Below the pieces are notes generated by a model that saw only the letters and a program-made list of their open reading frames with translations, did not search any database and was not told where the DNA came from. 64,000 bases of DNA from positions 806,001 to 870,000 of the forward strand of contig NZ_JACCBP010000001.1 of NCBI RefSeq assembly GCF_013408655.1, read 5' to 3'. Position 1 is the stretch's first letter. Each line of letters starts with the position of its first letter. The stretch is from Pigmentiphaga litoralis. Its GTDB lineage: Bacteria > Pseudomonadota > Gammaproteobacteria > Burkholderiales > Burkholderiaceae_B. The position numbers and the translations under genes were made by a program. Shown here in pieces: positions 52,469-62,156 of this stretch.

Positions 52469-53221
52469 ATGCAGAGCGAGGGGGTGGGGCCGTTGGGAAA
52501 GGTGATGGTGATTTCGCCCCATCTGGATGATGCGGTGTTCTCGTGCGGCGAACTGTTGAGCGCCCATCCCCACGCCATGGTCGCCACGGTGTTTGCCGGC
52601 ACGCCGCCCGCAGGCCACACCGCCACCGACTGGGATCGCGCCTGCGGTTTCCGTTCGGCGTGCGAGGCGATGGTCACCCGCCGCAACGAAGACGCCAGCG
52701 CCTTGCTCAGGCTGGGCGCGCGGCCGGTATGGCTCAACTTTCTGGACAGCCAGTATTGCGACGGGTCGCCCGGCGCTGCGCCGCCTCCTGACCCGGACGA
52801 TATTGCCGAGGCGCTGGCGGCCCTGATCGCCCGCGAGCAACCCGATGCCGTCGTGTTCCCCCTTGGCCTGTTCCACTCGGACCACGACCTGACGCATCGC
52901 GCGTGTCTGGCGTTGTGGCATCAGGCGTCGCAGGAGGTGCTACGGCCGTCATGGTCCCCCCGATGGATGGCCTACGAGGACGCGCTGTACCGGCGCATGG
53001 ACGGGCTGCGCGAACAACGGCTGGCGGGATTGGCCGAAGGGGGCGTGCGGTCCGCAGTCTTTCCCATGACGTGGCAAGGCGACCGCGCCGCAAAGGCCGA
53101 GGCCGTGGCGTGCTATGCGAGCCAGCTGAAAGCATTCGGGCCGGGCGGGTTCGATGACACGACGCTTCCGGAAGGGTATTGGTCGCTGGACCGGGCAGGG
53201 TTGCTTCATGCGGCAGCCTGA
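52469..53221 (+). CDS. PIG-L family deacetylase
   Basis: A 250-residue zinc deacetylase of the PIG-L/LmbE family, which removes acetyl groups from N-acetylglucosaminyl conjugates. The zinc motif SPHLDDAVFSCG (His-x-Asp-Asp) and the second metal His in FHSDHDLTHR are intact. It is first in the surface-glycan operon that runs to the window end, so it probably deacetylates a sugar of that glycan or its lipid-linked precursor. The next gene overlaps its end. Confidence 0.87.
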   Translation: MQSEGVGPLGKVMVISPHLDDAVFSCGELLSAHPHAMVATVFAGTPPAGHTATDWDRACGFRSACEAMVTRRNEDASALLRLGARPVWLNFLDSQYCDGSPGAAPPPDPDDIAEALAALIAREQPDAVVFPLGLFHSDHDLTHRACLALWHQASQEVLRPSWSPRWMAYEDALYRRMDGLREQRLAGLAEGGVRSAVFPMTWQGDRAAKAEAVACYASQLKAFGPGGFDDTTLPEGYWSLDRAGLLHAAA

Positions 53222-54158
53222 CACGATGCAGGACACGCCGCTGCCGCCCACGGATCTGCCCAAGGTCACCCTTGTCGTGCTGACCTACAACCGCAGGGAA
53301 GTGGTCCGGCAGACCGTGGCCAGCCTGAAAGCTTTGAACGAGGCATGGCCGATCGTGGTGGTCGACAACGGGTCGACCGACGGCACGGCCGAGGCGCTGG
53401 CGGCCGATCATCCTGACATCACCCTGGTGCGCTGCCCCCGCAACCTGGGCGCGGCCGGACGCAATGCCGGGGTCGACGCCGTCCGCACGCGCTATGTGGC
53501 CTTTTGCGACGACGATACCTGCTGGCAGCCTGGCGCCCTGGCGCAGGCGGCCCACATCCTGGACCTGCATCCTGATGTGGCCGTGGTGAACGCGCGGATC
53601 CTGGTCGGCGCGGCCAATGAAGAGGACCCGACGTGCACGCTCATGTCCCGCAGCCCTTTGCCGTCGGAGGGCTTGCCGGGGCACCGGCTGCTGGGCTTCA
53701 TGGCCGGCGCCAGCGTGATGCGCGCGGACGCCTACCGCGAGTGCGGCGGGTACAGCCCGAAGCTGTTCATTGGCGGCGAAGAGATGCTGCTGGCCTATGA
53801 CTTGGCCGCGCGCAATTGGGCCATGGTCTATTGCGCCGGCGTGGTGACGCGGCATGACCCCTCCCTGCTGCGCGACGCCGTGCGGCGCCGGTCGCTGCTG
53901 GTGCGCAATGCGATCTGGATTGCCTGGATGCGTCTGCCGGCGCGTGACGCATGGCGTGAGACGCGGCGCGCCTGGCGGCAGGCCGTGGTCGAGGGGCACC
54001 CGCTGACGACGCTGGCCGACACCTTGCGCGGCATGCCGTGGGCGCTCTGGCATCGACGTGTCGTTCCCGCGCCGGTCCGCGCGATGCAGCGCCGCCTGGC
54101 GCTTGCCGAGCCGGCGCGCGAGGACGGCGGCGGCATGGAAGGAGAGCGCCTTGCCTGA
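53208..54158 (+). CDS. Family 2 glycosyltransferase
   Basis: A 316-residue inverting GT-A glycosyltransferase. The nucleotide-sugar site is VTLVVLTYNRREVV, then VVVDNGSTDGT, the acidic FCDDDT motif (DXD type), and a later GGEEMLLAYDLAARNW containing the ED-like catalytic region. The C-terminus is basic and amphipathic (RRRSLLVRNAIWIAW), suggesting membrane association. Start 53208 overlaps the PIG-L gene by 14 bases; a second ATG at 53226 is possible. The product is cytoplasmic, acting on a lipid-linked acceptor. Confidence 0.86.
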   Translation: MRQPDTMQDTPLPPTDLPKVTLVVLTYNRREVVRQTVASLKALNEAWPIVVVDNGSTDGTAEALAADHPDITLVRCPRNLGAAGRNAGVDAVRTRYVAFCDDDTCWQPGALAQAAHILDLHPDVAVVNARILVGAANEEDPTCTLMSRSPLPSEGLPGHRLLGFMAGASVMRADAYRECGGYSPKLFIGGEEMLLAYDLAARNWAMVYCAGVVTRHDPSLLRDAVRRRSLLVRNAIWIAWMRLPARDAWRETRRAWRQAVVEGHPLTTLADTLRGMPWALWHRRVVPAPVRAMQRRLALAEPAREDGGGMEGERLA

Positions 54159-54181
54159 TACCTATCCCCCAGCCAGCACTA

Positions 54182-54207
54182 CCCCGACAGCACCCCCCGA
54201 CAGCACC
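54182..54207 (+). repeat. 13-bp perfect tandem repeat
   Basis: Two copies of CCCCGACAGCACC stand side by side, followed by four more C, in the 105-base gap between two glycosyltransferase genes. Nothing else was seen in this gap apart from an AGGAAA ribosome-binding site before 54264. Confidence 0.8.
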
Positions 54208-54263
54208 CCCCATACGGCACGGCGACGTGGCGCGATGGTCTCCCCCTTATCAGGAAAACGGTC

Positions 54264-55541
54264 ATGCAGAAAATTGCGATGGTCAGTGAACACGCGTCGC
54301 CGCTGGGACACGCGGGCAGCGTGGACAGCGGCGGACAGAACGTCTATGTGGCCAACGTTGCCCGCCAGCTTGCCGCGCGCGGCCATGCGGTCGATGTGTT
54401 CACCCGCAAGGACAGCGCCGTGCTGCCCGAGGTGATCAGCTGGATGCCCGGCGTGCGCATCATCAATGTGCCCGCAGGGCCCGCGCGCCAGTTGCCCAAG
54501 GAACAGCTGCTGCCCTACATGACGGAGTTCGGCAGATGGATGCTCGACTTCTGCCGCCGGGAACGCCGCCCCTACGACGTGGTGCACGCCAACTTCTTCA
54601 TGTCGGGGCTGGCGGCGTTGCCGGTACGCGAGCAATTGAAGGTGCCGCTGGTGATGACCTTTCATGCGCTGGGCAAGGTGCGGCGACAGCATCAGGGCGA
54701 GGCCGACCAGTTTCCTGCCGCGCGGTTCGGCATTGAAGAACGTCTGGTGCGTGAAGCCGATCGCATCGTGGCCGAATGCCCGCAGGACTATGCCGATCTG
54801 ACGCAGCTGTATGGCGCGGCGCCGGACCGGATTGCCGTCGTGCCTTGCGGATTCGATGCGCAGGAGTTTTCGCCGATGCCGATGGCGCAGGCCCGGGCTG
54901 CCCTGGGGTGGGACCCCGACGCGTTCACGGTGTTGCAGCTGGGCCGCATGGTGCCCCGCAAGGGCGTGGACAACGTGATTCGTGCCGTGGGCGAACTGCG
55001 CCGGCATCACGGCATCGATGCACATCTTTATGTGGTGGGAGGCAACTCTGCCGAACCCAACGAGATCGCCACCCCCGAACTGGGCCGGCTGCGCGGCATT
55101 GCCGACGCATCGGGCGCCGCGGATCTGGTGCGCTTCGTGGGGCGTCGCGACCGGGATGCCTTGCGCACGTTCTATTGCGCAACCGATGTCTTTGCGACGA
55201 CCCCGTGGTACGAGCCGTTCGGCATTACGCCGGTCGAGGCCATGGCCTGCGGCAAGGCGGTGATCGGATCCGCCGTGGGCGGCATCAAGGCCACCGTGCG
55301 GGACGGCGAAACCGGCTTTCTGGTCCCGGCGCGCGATCCCATCGCGATGGCCGAACGCCTGGCGATTCTTGCGAAAGACCCGGCGCTGTGCGCGCGGTTT
55401 GGCCAGGCGGGCCACGCGCGGGCCCGGCAGTTCTATTCGTGGGCCCGCGTGGCGCAGGACCTGCTGGCCGTCTATACGCAGGCGGCGCGGCCGGTGGAGG
55501 CACCGGTGACGGCGCGCTCCCGTGTCGTGATCATGGAGTGA
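54264..55541 (+). CDS. Family 4 (GT-B) glycosyltransferase
   Basis: A 425-residue retaining GT-B enzyme. The N-terminal domain starts KIAMVSEHASPLG and has SGGQNVYVANVARQLAARGH, the sucrose-synthase/MshA-like loop. The C-terminal donor domain holds LGRMVPRKGVDNVI, VGGNSAEPNE and the donor-contact PFGITPVEAMACGKAVIGS (EX7E motif). It resembles MshA-type and sucrose-phosphate-synthase-type transferases. The donor may be UDP- or GDP-sugar. It is the longest transferase of the operon. Confidence 0.9.
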   Translation: MQKIAMVSEHASPLGHAGSVDSGGQNVYVANVARQLAARGHAVDVFTRKDSAVLPEVISWMPGVRIINVPAGPARQLPKEQLLPYMTEFGRWMLDFCRRERRPYDVVHANFFMSGLAALPVREQLKVPLVMTFHALGKVRRQHQGEADQFPAARFGIEERLVREADRIVAECPQDYADLTQLYGAAPDRIAVVPCGFDAQEFSPMPMAQARAALGWDPDAFTVLQLGRMVPRKGVDNVIRAVGELRRHHGIDAHLYVVGGNSAEPNEIATPELGRLRGIADASGAADLVRFVGRRDRDALRTFYCATDVFATTPWYEPFGITPVEAMACGKAVIGSAVGGIKATVRDGETGFLVPARDPIAMAERLAILAKDPALCARFGQAGHARARQFYSWARVAQDLLAVYTQAARPVEAPVTARSRVVIME

Positions 55542-55548
55542 CGCCAGG

Positions 55549-56262
55549 ATGCCCAGCGAACACTCACTACACCTGCATGGCAACGAAGCGCCCCGGACGG
55601 GCGCGGAGGCTCCGATGTCCCCCTATACGCCGGGTCGCGCCCAGGCCGCCCGCTCGTCGCGCGTTGGTGCGATCTTTCTGGACAAGGACGGCACGCTGGT
55701 CGAAGACGTGCCTTACAACGTCGACCCCGAGCAGATGCGGTTCGCGCCGGGCGCCCGCGAAGGGCTGCAGGCGCTCGCGCGCTGCGGACTGCCGTTGATT
55801 GTGGTCAGCAACCAGTCGGGCATTGCGCTGGGGCGGTTCGATGAGGTCGCGCTGGACGCCGTGCATTTGCGTCTGGCCGAGATGTTCGATGACGCCGGCG
55901 CGGATCTGGCCGACTTCTACTACTGTCCGCATCACCCCGATGGCACGGTCCGCAAATATGCCGTGGCCTGCGATTGCCGCAAGCCCGCGTCGGGCCTGTT
56001 CGAGCAGGTGGCGCGCGAGCGCCGCGTGGCGCTGGACCAATCGTGGATGATCGGGGACATCCTTCACGATATCGAAGCGGGCCGGCGGGTAGGGTGCCAG
56101 ACCATCCTGATCGACAACGGCAACGAAACCGAATGGCAGCTGACGCCTGAGCGCACGCCGCACTTTCGTTGCCCGGATTTTGCGGCGGCCGCGCGCGTGG
56201 TCTGCGAGCAACTGGCCCTTGCGCAGGCAAGCGGACCCACCACGCAAGGGAGCGGGACATGA
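55549..56262 (+). CDS. HAD-IIIA phosphatase (GmhB-like heptose bisphosphate phosphatase)
   Basis: A 237-residue HAD phosphatase of the histidinol/heptose-bisphosphate type. FLDKDGTLVED carries the nucleophile Asp and acid Asp. VVSNQSGIALGRF is motif II. YYCPHHPDG followed by CDCRKPASGL is the zinc-binding Cys/His loop plus motif III Lys. MIGDILHDIEAG is motif IV. GmhB removes the C7 phosphate of heptose 1,7-bisphosphate. About 38 extra N-terminal residues precede the domain. With two family 9 transferases nearby, a heptose-containing glycan is suggested. Confidence 0.87.
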   Translation: MPSEHSLHLHGNEAPRTGAEAPMSPYTPGRAQAARSSRVGAIFLDKDGTLVEDVPYNVDPEQMRFAPGAREGLQALARCGLPLIVVSNQSGIALGRFDEVALDAVHLRLAEMFDDAGADLADFYYCPHHPDGTVRKYAVACDCRKPASGLFEQVARERRVALDQSWMIGDILHDIEAGRRVGCQTILIDNGNETEWQLTPERTPHFRCPDFAAAARVVCEQLALAQASGPTTQGSGT

Positions 56263-57347
56263 GCGCGCCGTGGGACGGCGTGCGCCGCATCCTGGCCGTG
56301 CGGCTGGACAACCTGGGCGACGTGTTGATGTCGACGCCGGCCCTCAGTGCACTGAAGGCTTCGTTTCCTGGCGCGCATCTGACCCTGATGGCATCGCCTT
56401 CGGGCGCGGCGATCACCCCGTTCCTGCCGTGCGTCGATGAGGTGATTGTGTATGACGCACCGTGGGTCAAGTCCAACGGCACCGCCGATGGCACCGCGGA
56501 TCTGGCGATGGCCGAGCGCCTGCGCAGCCGGGAGTTCGACGCCGCGGTCATTTTCACGGTGTACAGCCAGAGCGCGTTGCCGGCCGCCATGTTGTGCCGC
56601 TTTGCCGGCATTCCAAGGGTGCTTGCCCATTGCCGCGAGAACCCCTATCGGCTGTTGACGGACTGGGTGCGTGATACCGCCGTGGAAGACAACGGCCGGC
56701 ACGAAACGCAGCGGCAGCTGGACCTGGTGCGAACGGTGGGAGCCACCGTGGCGGACGAGCGCCTGGTGTTCGACGTGGCCGCCGCCGACCGCATCAGCCT
56801 GCGCAGCAAGCTGGCGGCCCGCGGCCTGTCGCCCGAACGCGGCTGGACGCTGGTGCACCCGGGCGCGACGGCGCCGTCGCGCAGGTATCCGGCCGAACGG
56901 TTCGCCATCGTCGCCCGGTCATTGGCGGACGATGACCGGGGGCCGGTGCTGGTGACCGGTGGGCCCGACGAGGCCGACCTGGCCGGCGCCGTGGCGACCC
57001 TGGCAGGCAAAGGCGTCACCAGCATTGCCGGCGCGTTGAGCCTGGGCGAGTTTGCCGCGCTGATCGAAGGTGCCGCCGTGCTGGTGTCGAACAACAGTGG
57101 TCCGGTCCATCTGGCTGCCGCGCTTGGCACCCCGGTGGTGGACCTGTATGCCTTGACCAACCCCCAGCACACCCCGTGGCAGGTGCGCAGCCGCGTGCTG
57201 TTCCACGACGTGCCCTGCAAGTTCTGCTACCGCAGCGAATGCCCCCAGGGCCATCACCAGTGCCTGCGCGGCGTCACGCCCGAGACCGTGATCGCCGCGG
57301 CAAGAGAACTGCATCCGATTGCGCATCCCCTAGAACCCGCGGCCTGA
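56259..57347 (+). CDS. Family 9 glycosyltransferase (heptosyltransferase-like)
   Basis: A 362-residue GT9 enzyme. The N-terminal VRLDNLGDVLMSTPALSALK and the C-terminal LVSNNSGPVHLAAALGTPVVDLY (nucleotide-diphosphate-sugar site) are typical of WaaC/WaaF-like heptosyltransferases. GWTLVHPGATAPSRRYP opens the donor domain. A CKFCYRSECPQGHHQC segment with four Cys lies near the end. Its start overlaps the phosphatase stop (ATGA). A second GT9 follows at 60089. Confidence 0.88.
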   Translation: MSAPWDGVRRILAVRLDNLGDVLMSTPALSALKASFPGAHLTLMASPSGAAITPFLPCVDEVIVYDAPWVKSNGTADGTADLAMAERLRSREFDAAVIFTVYSQSALPAAMLCRFAGIPRVLAHCRENPYRLLTDWVRDTAVEDNGRHETQRQLDLVRTVGATVADERLVFDVAAADRISLRSKLAARGLSPERGWTLVHPGATAPSRRYPAERFAIVARSLADDDRGPVLVTGGPDEADLAGAVATLAGKGVTSIAGALSLGEFAALIEGAAVLVSNNSGPVHLAAALGTPVVDLYALTNPQHTPWQVRSRVLFHDVPCKFCYRSECPQGHHQCLRGVTPETVIAAARELHPIAHPLEPAA

Positions 57348-57372
57348 GCCGGCCGCACAAGGAGTCATCAGC

Positions 57373-59112
57373 ATGTACACATTGGGCATCAATGCGGTCT
57401 ATCACGACTGCTCGGCCACCCTGGTCCATGACGGGGTGGTGGTCGCGGCGGCGGAAGAAGAACGCTTCACCCACGTCAAGCATGGCAAGCGGCCCGTGCC
57501 GTTCACGACCTGGCAACTGCCGTTCCATGCCATTGACTATTGCCTGAGCGTGGCGGGCATTTCGTTGGCGGAGGTCGATCACTTTGCCTACTCGTATGAT
57601 CCCGCGCTGCTGCTGGGTTCGAAGATGGATGAAGGCAGCATCACGCTGCCCCTGAAGCCGTCGGCCGCGCGCGCGGCCGACACCAACGGGTCGCCGTGGG
57701 ATCCGCTGTTTCTTTGCTACATCGTGAATGCGCCGGGACAGCTCGCGAACGGCGCGCCGCATCATCTGGAAAAACGCTTTCGCGGCGTGACGCCCGACAG
57801 CATCGCGGCCAAGTGGCATTACGTGGAACACCACCTGGCGCACGAAGCCAGCGCCTATCTGGCGTCGCCCTTCGACAACACGGCGGTGCTGACCATGGAC
57901 GGCCGTGGCGAGCGCGCCACCACCAGCTATGGCCACTTCGTCAACGGCCATTACCGCCGCATCAAGCAGGTCAACCTGCCGCACTCGCTGGGCCTGCTGT
58001 ACGAAGACCTGACCCGCTATCTTGGCTTTCTGCATTCGTCGGACGAATACAAGGTGATGGCGCTGGCGTCGTATGGCGAGCCGCGTTTCGTGCGCGAATT
58101 CCAGGAGATCGTGCAGGTCGACAACGAAGGCAATTACACCGTCGCCCCGGTGGATTTCGTGCAGAAGTTCGGGCCGGCGCGCGAACGGGGCGGCCCGCTC
58201 GAAGCCATCCATTACGACATTGCCCATTCGCTGCAGCATGTGCTGGAAGAAACCGTCAAGAAGATGGCCGCCTGGCTGCACCGCGAAACAGGCGCCGACA
58301 AGCTGTGCATGGCGGGGGGCGTTGCGCTGAACTGCGTCATGAACGCGCGGCTGCGCGAGCATGGACCGTTCAGCGAGATCTGGGTGCAGCCCGCCGCCGG
58401 GGATTCGGGCACGTCGCTGGGCGCGGCGCTGTGGGTGGACCGCGAGCAGCGCGGGCCTGCCGCCAAGCGCTGGGTGATGCACCACGCGTTCCTGGGACCC
58501 GAATACAGCGATGCGGAGATCGAGCAGTTCCTGAAGCGGTCGAAGCTCAAGTACCGCAAGCTGGACAACGTGGCGGAGGAAGTCGCCGAGCTGCTTGCGC
58601 AGAACAAGATCATCGGATGGTTCCAGGGCCGCATGGAGTTCGGCCCGCGCGCGCTGGGCGCCCGGTCCATTCTTGCGTCGCCCATCGATCCTGACATGCA
58701 GTCAATTTTGAACGAGATCAAGGATAGAGAGGACTTCCGTCCAGTTGCACCCGCCGTGATCGAAGATCGCGCACGCGACTGGTTCGCCACGGGCCGGCCC
58801 GGGCCGATCGTTGCCCCGTTCATGCTGTTCATTTTTGATGTGTTGCCGGACAAGGCCGACCGCATTCCGGCCGTGCGCCATACCGACGGCACGGCGCGCG
58901 TGCAGACGGTGCGCCGCGATCAGCATCCGCTCTATCACGATCTGCTGGCCGCCTTCGAGCGTCACACTGGCGTGCCCGTGCTGGTCAACACGTCGTTCAA
59001 CACACGGGGCGAGCCGGTGGTCTGCTCGCCGCGCGATGCCATTGAATCGTTCTGGACCTCGCCGCTGGATGCGTTGTCGATCGGATCCTTCCTGCTGGAA
59101 AAATCGGCATGA
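57373..59112 (+). CDS. Carbamoyltransferase (NodU/CmcH/TobZ family)
   Basis: A 579-residue O-carbamoyltransferase, which moves a carbamoyl group from carbamoyl phosphate (through carbamoyl-AMP) to a sugar or other hydroxyl. The N-terminal kinase-like fold has GINAVYHDCSATLVHDG, the iron-binding VEHHLAHEASAYLASPF, and GGVALNCVMN. The C-terminal YrdC-like part has FGPRALGARSILA and PVLVNTSFNTRGEP. AAGGAG precedes the ATG. It indicates that the glycan made by this operon is carbamoylated. The next gene overlaps its stop. Confidence 0.92.
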   Translation: MYTLGINAVYHDCSATLVHDGVVVAAAEEERFTHVKHGKRPVPFTTWQLPFHAIDYCLSVAGISLAEVDHFAYSYDPALLLGSKMDEGSITLPLKPSAARAADTNGSPWDPLFLCYIVNAPGQLANGAPHHLEKRFRGVTPDSIAAKWHYVEHHLAHEASAYLASPFDNTAVLTMDGRGERATTSYGHFVNGHYRRIKQVNLPHSLGLLYEDLTRYLGFLHSSDEYKVMALASYGEPRFVREFQEIVQVDNEGNYTVAPVDFVQKFGPARERGGPLEAIHYDIAHSLQHVLEETVKKMAAWLHRETGADKLCMAGGVALNCVMNARLREHGPFSEIWVQPAAGDSGTSLGAALWVDREQRGPAAKRWVMHHAFLGPEYSDAEIEQFLKRSKLKYRKLDNVAEEVAELLAQNKIIGWFQGRMEFGPRALGARSILASPIDPDMQSILNEIKDREDFRPVAPAVIEDRARDWFATGRPGPIVAPFMLFIFDVLPDKADRIPAVRHTDGTARVQTVRRDQHPLYHDLLAAFERHTGVPVLVNTSFNTRGEPVVCSPRDAIESFWTSPLDALSIGSFLLEKSA

Positions 59113-60092
59113 CGGTCGCGGCTCCTTCAATGTCGGTGGTGGTGCCGACCTATCAGCGGCACGACCTGCTGGAACGCTGCCTGGTGGCGCTGCTGGCGCA
59201 GGACTACCCGGCGGATCGCTATGAAATCATCGTGGCCGATGACGGCCCGAGCGAGGCGACGCGGGACCTGGTCGCGCGCTTCGCGGCGCAACGTCCGACC
59301 GGGCCTGATCTGGTCTATGTGCCGGTGGTGGGTACCCAGGGCCCGGCCGCTGCCCGCAACCGCGGGTGGGAGCGGGCACGTGCCGACATCATCGCGTTTA
59401 CGGACGACGACACGGTGCCGGCGCCCCTGTGGCTGACCGAAGGCGAGAAAGTGATGGCGGGCGGGCCGGCTGCCGCCATGGGCCGGATCGAGATGCCCCT
59501 GCCGCCCAACCCCACGGACTTCGAGCTGGATTCCAGCGGGCTGACGCGCGCCGAGTTCGCCACGGCCAATTGTTTCGTGCGCAAGTCGGCGTTGCAAGAG
59601 ATCGGCGGGTTCGATGAACGGTTCACGATGGCGTGGCGCGAAGACTCGGACCTGCAGTTCATGTTGCTGTCACGCGGCCACACTATCGTCAATGCGCCGG
59701 CTGCGTTGGTGGTGCACCCGGTGCGCTCCGCGCCGCGCGGGGTCAGTGTCAGCCAGCAGAAGAAGGTGTGCTTCGATGCCTTGCTCCACAAGAAACATCC
59801 GGCCTTGTTCCGTGAACGCATCCGGCGCGGGCCACCCTGGAGCTATATCGTCATCGTCCTGAGCCTTCTGGCGCTGGTCATTGCGCTGGCCATCGACAAC
59901 GCCGCCCTGGGCTGGGTCGCGCTGACAGTGTGGGCCGTGCTGACCCTGCGCTTCTTTGCGCTGCGCATCCGGCACACGTCGCGCGATCCGGGGCATGTGA
60001 TCGAGATGCTGGTGACCTCGATCCTGATTCCACCGCTGTCGATCTTCTGGGGCATGGTGGGCGCCCTGCGTTTCAGGACGGCGCTGGTATGA
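59109..60092 (+). CDS. Family 2 glycosyltransferase, membrane-anchored
   Basis: A 327-residue GT-A glycosyltransferase. Early motifs are MSVVVPTYQRHDLLERCL, IVADDGPSEATR and AFTDDDTVP (DXD type), with a later MAWREDSDLQFMLLSRG (ED motif). Two or three C-terminal hydrophobic segments (YIVIVLSLLALVIALAI and following) should anchor it in the inner membrane. It overlaps the carbamoyltransferase by four bases and the next GT9 gene by four. The donor and acceptor are unknown. Confidence 0.88.
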   Translation: MTVAAPSMSVVVPTYQRHDLLERCLVALLAQDYPADRYEIIVADDGPSEATRDLVARFAAQRPTGPDLVYVPVVGTQGPAAARNRGWERARADIIAFTDDDTVPAPLWLTEGEKVMAGGPAAAMGRIEMPLPPNPTDFELDSSGLTRAEFATANCFVRKSALQEIGGFDERFTMAWREDSDLQFMLLSRGHTIVNAPAALVVHPVRSAPRGVSVSQQKKVCFDALLHKKHPALFRERIRRGPPWSYIVIVLSLLALVIALAIDNAALGWVALTVWAVLTLRFFALRIRHTSRDPGHVIEMLVTSILIPPLSIFWGMVGALRFRTALV

Positions 60093-61162
60093 CGACATCT
60101 TCCCTTTCCTGGACGACGCCGCCGCGCCGCATCGCGGTCTTTCGCGCACTGCAGCTGGGCGACCTGTTGTGCACGGTGCCGGCGCTGCGCGCCTTGCGGC
60201 AGGCCGCGCCCACGGCGGAAATCACATTGGTCGGCCTGCCCGAAGCGCGAGGATTCGTCGAACGCTACAGCGACTATCTGGACGACCTGCTGATCTTTCC
60301 CGGCATGGACGGCATGCCCGAACAGATGCCCCGGCCGCATGAGCTGCCCGGCTTTTATGCCGCCGCGCAGGCGCGCCAGTTCGACCTGGCGATCCAGTTG
60401 CACGGCACGGGCTATCAGGTCAACGACATCGTGGACCTGCTTGGCGCCAAGGTCGTGGCGGGGTTTGAGCCGCCCGAATGGACCCCGCGCGGCCCGACTT
60501 TCCTGGCCTGGCCGGACGACTTGCCCGAGCCGCTGCGCTACACCGCCTTGATGGCGCATCTGGGCATTCCGGTGCGGTCCACCGAACTGGACTTTCCCTT
60601 GACCCTGGAAGACCAGCGCGAGTGCGATGCGATGGCCCGGCAGCTGAACTTGCGGCCGGCCGACACGATTCTGGTGCACCCGGGCGCCCGGCTGCTGTCG
60701 CGGCGCTGGCCCGTGGACCGGTTCGCCGCGGTGGCGTCCTGGCTGGCTGCCGAGGGCCATACCGTGGCCGTCACGGGCAGCCGGGACGAACGGAGCCTGA
60801 CCCGGCAACTGCTGGATCGGGTCGACGCGCCCTTGATCGACCTGACCGGCCTGACCAGCCTGGGGGGACTGGCGGCCTTGCTGGCGCAATGCCGGCTGCT
60901 GGTCTGCAACGACACCGGGGTGTCGCACGTCGCCGCTGCGGTCGGCACGCCCAGCGTGGTGATTGCCTCGGGCAGCGACGTCGCCCGCTGGGCGCCACTG
61001 GATCGCGATCTGCATCCGGTGCTGTGGCACGACATGCCGTGCCGGCCGTGCGCTTTCCATGCCTGCCCGACCGACCATGAGTGCGCGCGCGGCGTTGCCG
61101 TCGACGACGTGCTTGCCCAGGTCCGGCGCCAACTTGAACGACAGGAGACCTCGCATGCCTGA
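60089..61162 (+). CDS. Family 9 glycosyltransferase (heptosyltransferase-like)
   Basis: A 357-residue GT9 enzyme. It opens IAVFRALQLGDLLCTVPALR, has TILVHPGARLLSRRWP at the start of the donor domain and LLVCNDTGVSHVAAAVGTPSVV as the sugar-nucleotide site. A Cys-rich tail, MPCRPCAFHACPTDHEC, resembles that of the first GT9 and may bind metal. The start overlaps the upstream gene (ATGA). Two GT9 enzymes in one operon suggest two related sugars, perhaps heptoses, are added. Confidence 0.88.
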   Translation: MTTSSLSWTTPPRRIAVFRALQLGDLLCTVPALRALRQAAPTAEITLVGLPEARGFVERYSDYLDDLLIFPGMDGMPEQMPRPHELPGFYAAAQARQFDLAIQLHGTGYQVNDIVDLLGAKVVAGFEPPEWTPRGPTFLAWPDDLPEPLRYTALMAHLGIPVRSTELDFPLTLEDQRECDAMARQLNLRPADTILVHPGARLLSRRWPVDRFAAVASWLAAEGHTVAVTGSRDERSLTRQLLDRVDAPLIDLTGLTSLGGLAALLAQCRLLVCNDTGVSHVAAAVGTPSVVIASGSDVARWAPLDRDLHPVLWHDMPCRPCAFHACPTDHECARGVAVDDVLAQVRRQLERQETSHA

Positions 61163-62156
61163 CATGCCCGCACCGCTGAACATTCTGACCTGGCACGTCC
61201 ACGGCAACTACCTGTATTACCTGACCCAGGTGCCGCATCACTTCTGGATCGTGACCAAGCCTGGCAATCCTCCGGGCTATGCCCATCCGGGCACCGGCTT
61301 TCCCTGGGGCGCCAACGTGCACGCCATTTCGTATGACGAGGTCAAGGGCCACGACTTCGACTGCGTGCTGTTCCAGTCCCGCGGGCCCTATGAACAGGAT
61401 GTGACGGGCATGTTGTCGCCCGCGCAGCGCGATCTGCCGCGGGTCTACATCGAACACGATCCGCCCCAAGGCCACCCGACCGATACGCGGCACTGGTTCC
61501 AGGAACCCGCGGGCACCCTGGTCCATGTGACGGCGTTCAATGCGCTGATGTGGGACAGCGGCGAGACGCCGACCCGCGTGATCGAACATGGCGTGCTGCC
61601 CGCCGAAGGCGTGGTGTACGGCGGCGATACCGAGAGCGGGATCGTGGTGGTGAACCACCTGGTGCAGCGGGGCCGGCGCCTGGGTGCGGATGTATTCGAG
61701 CAGGTGCGCCAGCAGGTGCCGCTGGACCTGATCGGCATGGACGCGGAGCGCGCTGGCGGCATTGGCGAAGTGTCCAACATGCAGGTGCAGCCGTTCGTCG
61801 CGCAATACCGCTTTTTCTTCAACCCGATCCGCTACACCAGCCTGGGCCTGGCCGTGATCGAAGCCATGATGGCGGGCGTGCCGGTCGTCGGCCTGGCCAC
61901 GACGGAAATGACCACGCTCATCAAGAACGAAGTGACCGGCTACGTGGACACGCGCATCGACCGCCTGGTCGACGTGATGCACACGCTGCTGAACAACCGC
62001 GAACTGGCGCGCGAATGGGGCGAGGCCGGGCGCATCGAAGCCTTGCGGCGCTTCGGCATCCAGCGTTTCGTGCGCGACTGGATGGCGCTGTTTGCCGAGG
62101 TCACCCAGTCATCGCCATCGCGTTCCACACCCCGACCCCTGGAGCTTGCATCATGA
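61155..62156 (+). CDS. Glycosyltransferase, GT-B fold
   Basis: A 333-residue GT-B type transferase. It starts [20 protein letters not shown], has a short N-terminal domain ([20 protein letters not shown]), and a donor domain with [23 protein letters not shown] and [15 protein letters not shown], the family 4-like EX7E contact region. AGGAG at 61143-61147 supports the ATG at 61155, which overlaps the previous gene by eight bases. At 333 residues it is short for the class. Donor unknown. Confidence 0.84.
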   Translation: MPDMPAPLNILTWHVHGNYLYYLTQVPHHFWIVTKPGNPPGYAHPGTGFPWGANVHAISYDEVKGHDFDCVLFQSRGPYEQDVTGMLSPAQRDLPRVYIEHDPPQGHPTDTRHWFQEPAGTLVHVTAFNALMWDSGETPTRVIEHGVLPAEGVVYGGDTESGIVVVNHLVQRGRRLGADVFEQVRQQVPLDLIGMDAERAGGIGEVSNMQVQPFVAQYRFFFNPIRYTSLGLAVIEAMMAGVPVVGLATTEMTTLIKNEVTGYVDTRIDRLVDVMHTLLNNRELAREWGEAGRIEALRRFGIQRFVRDWMALFAEVTQSSPSRSTPRPLELAS

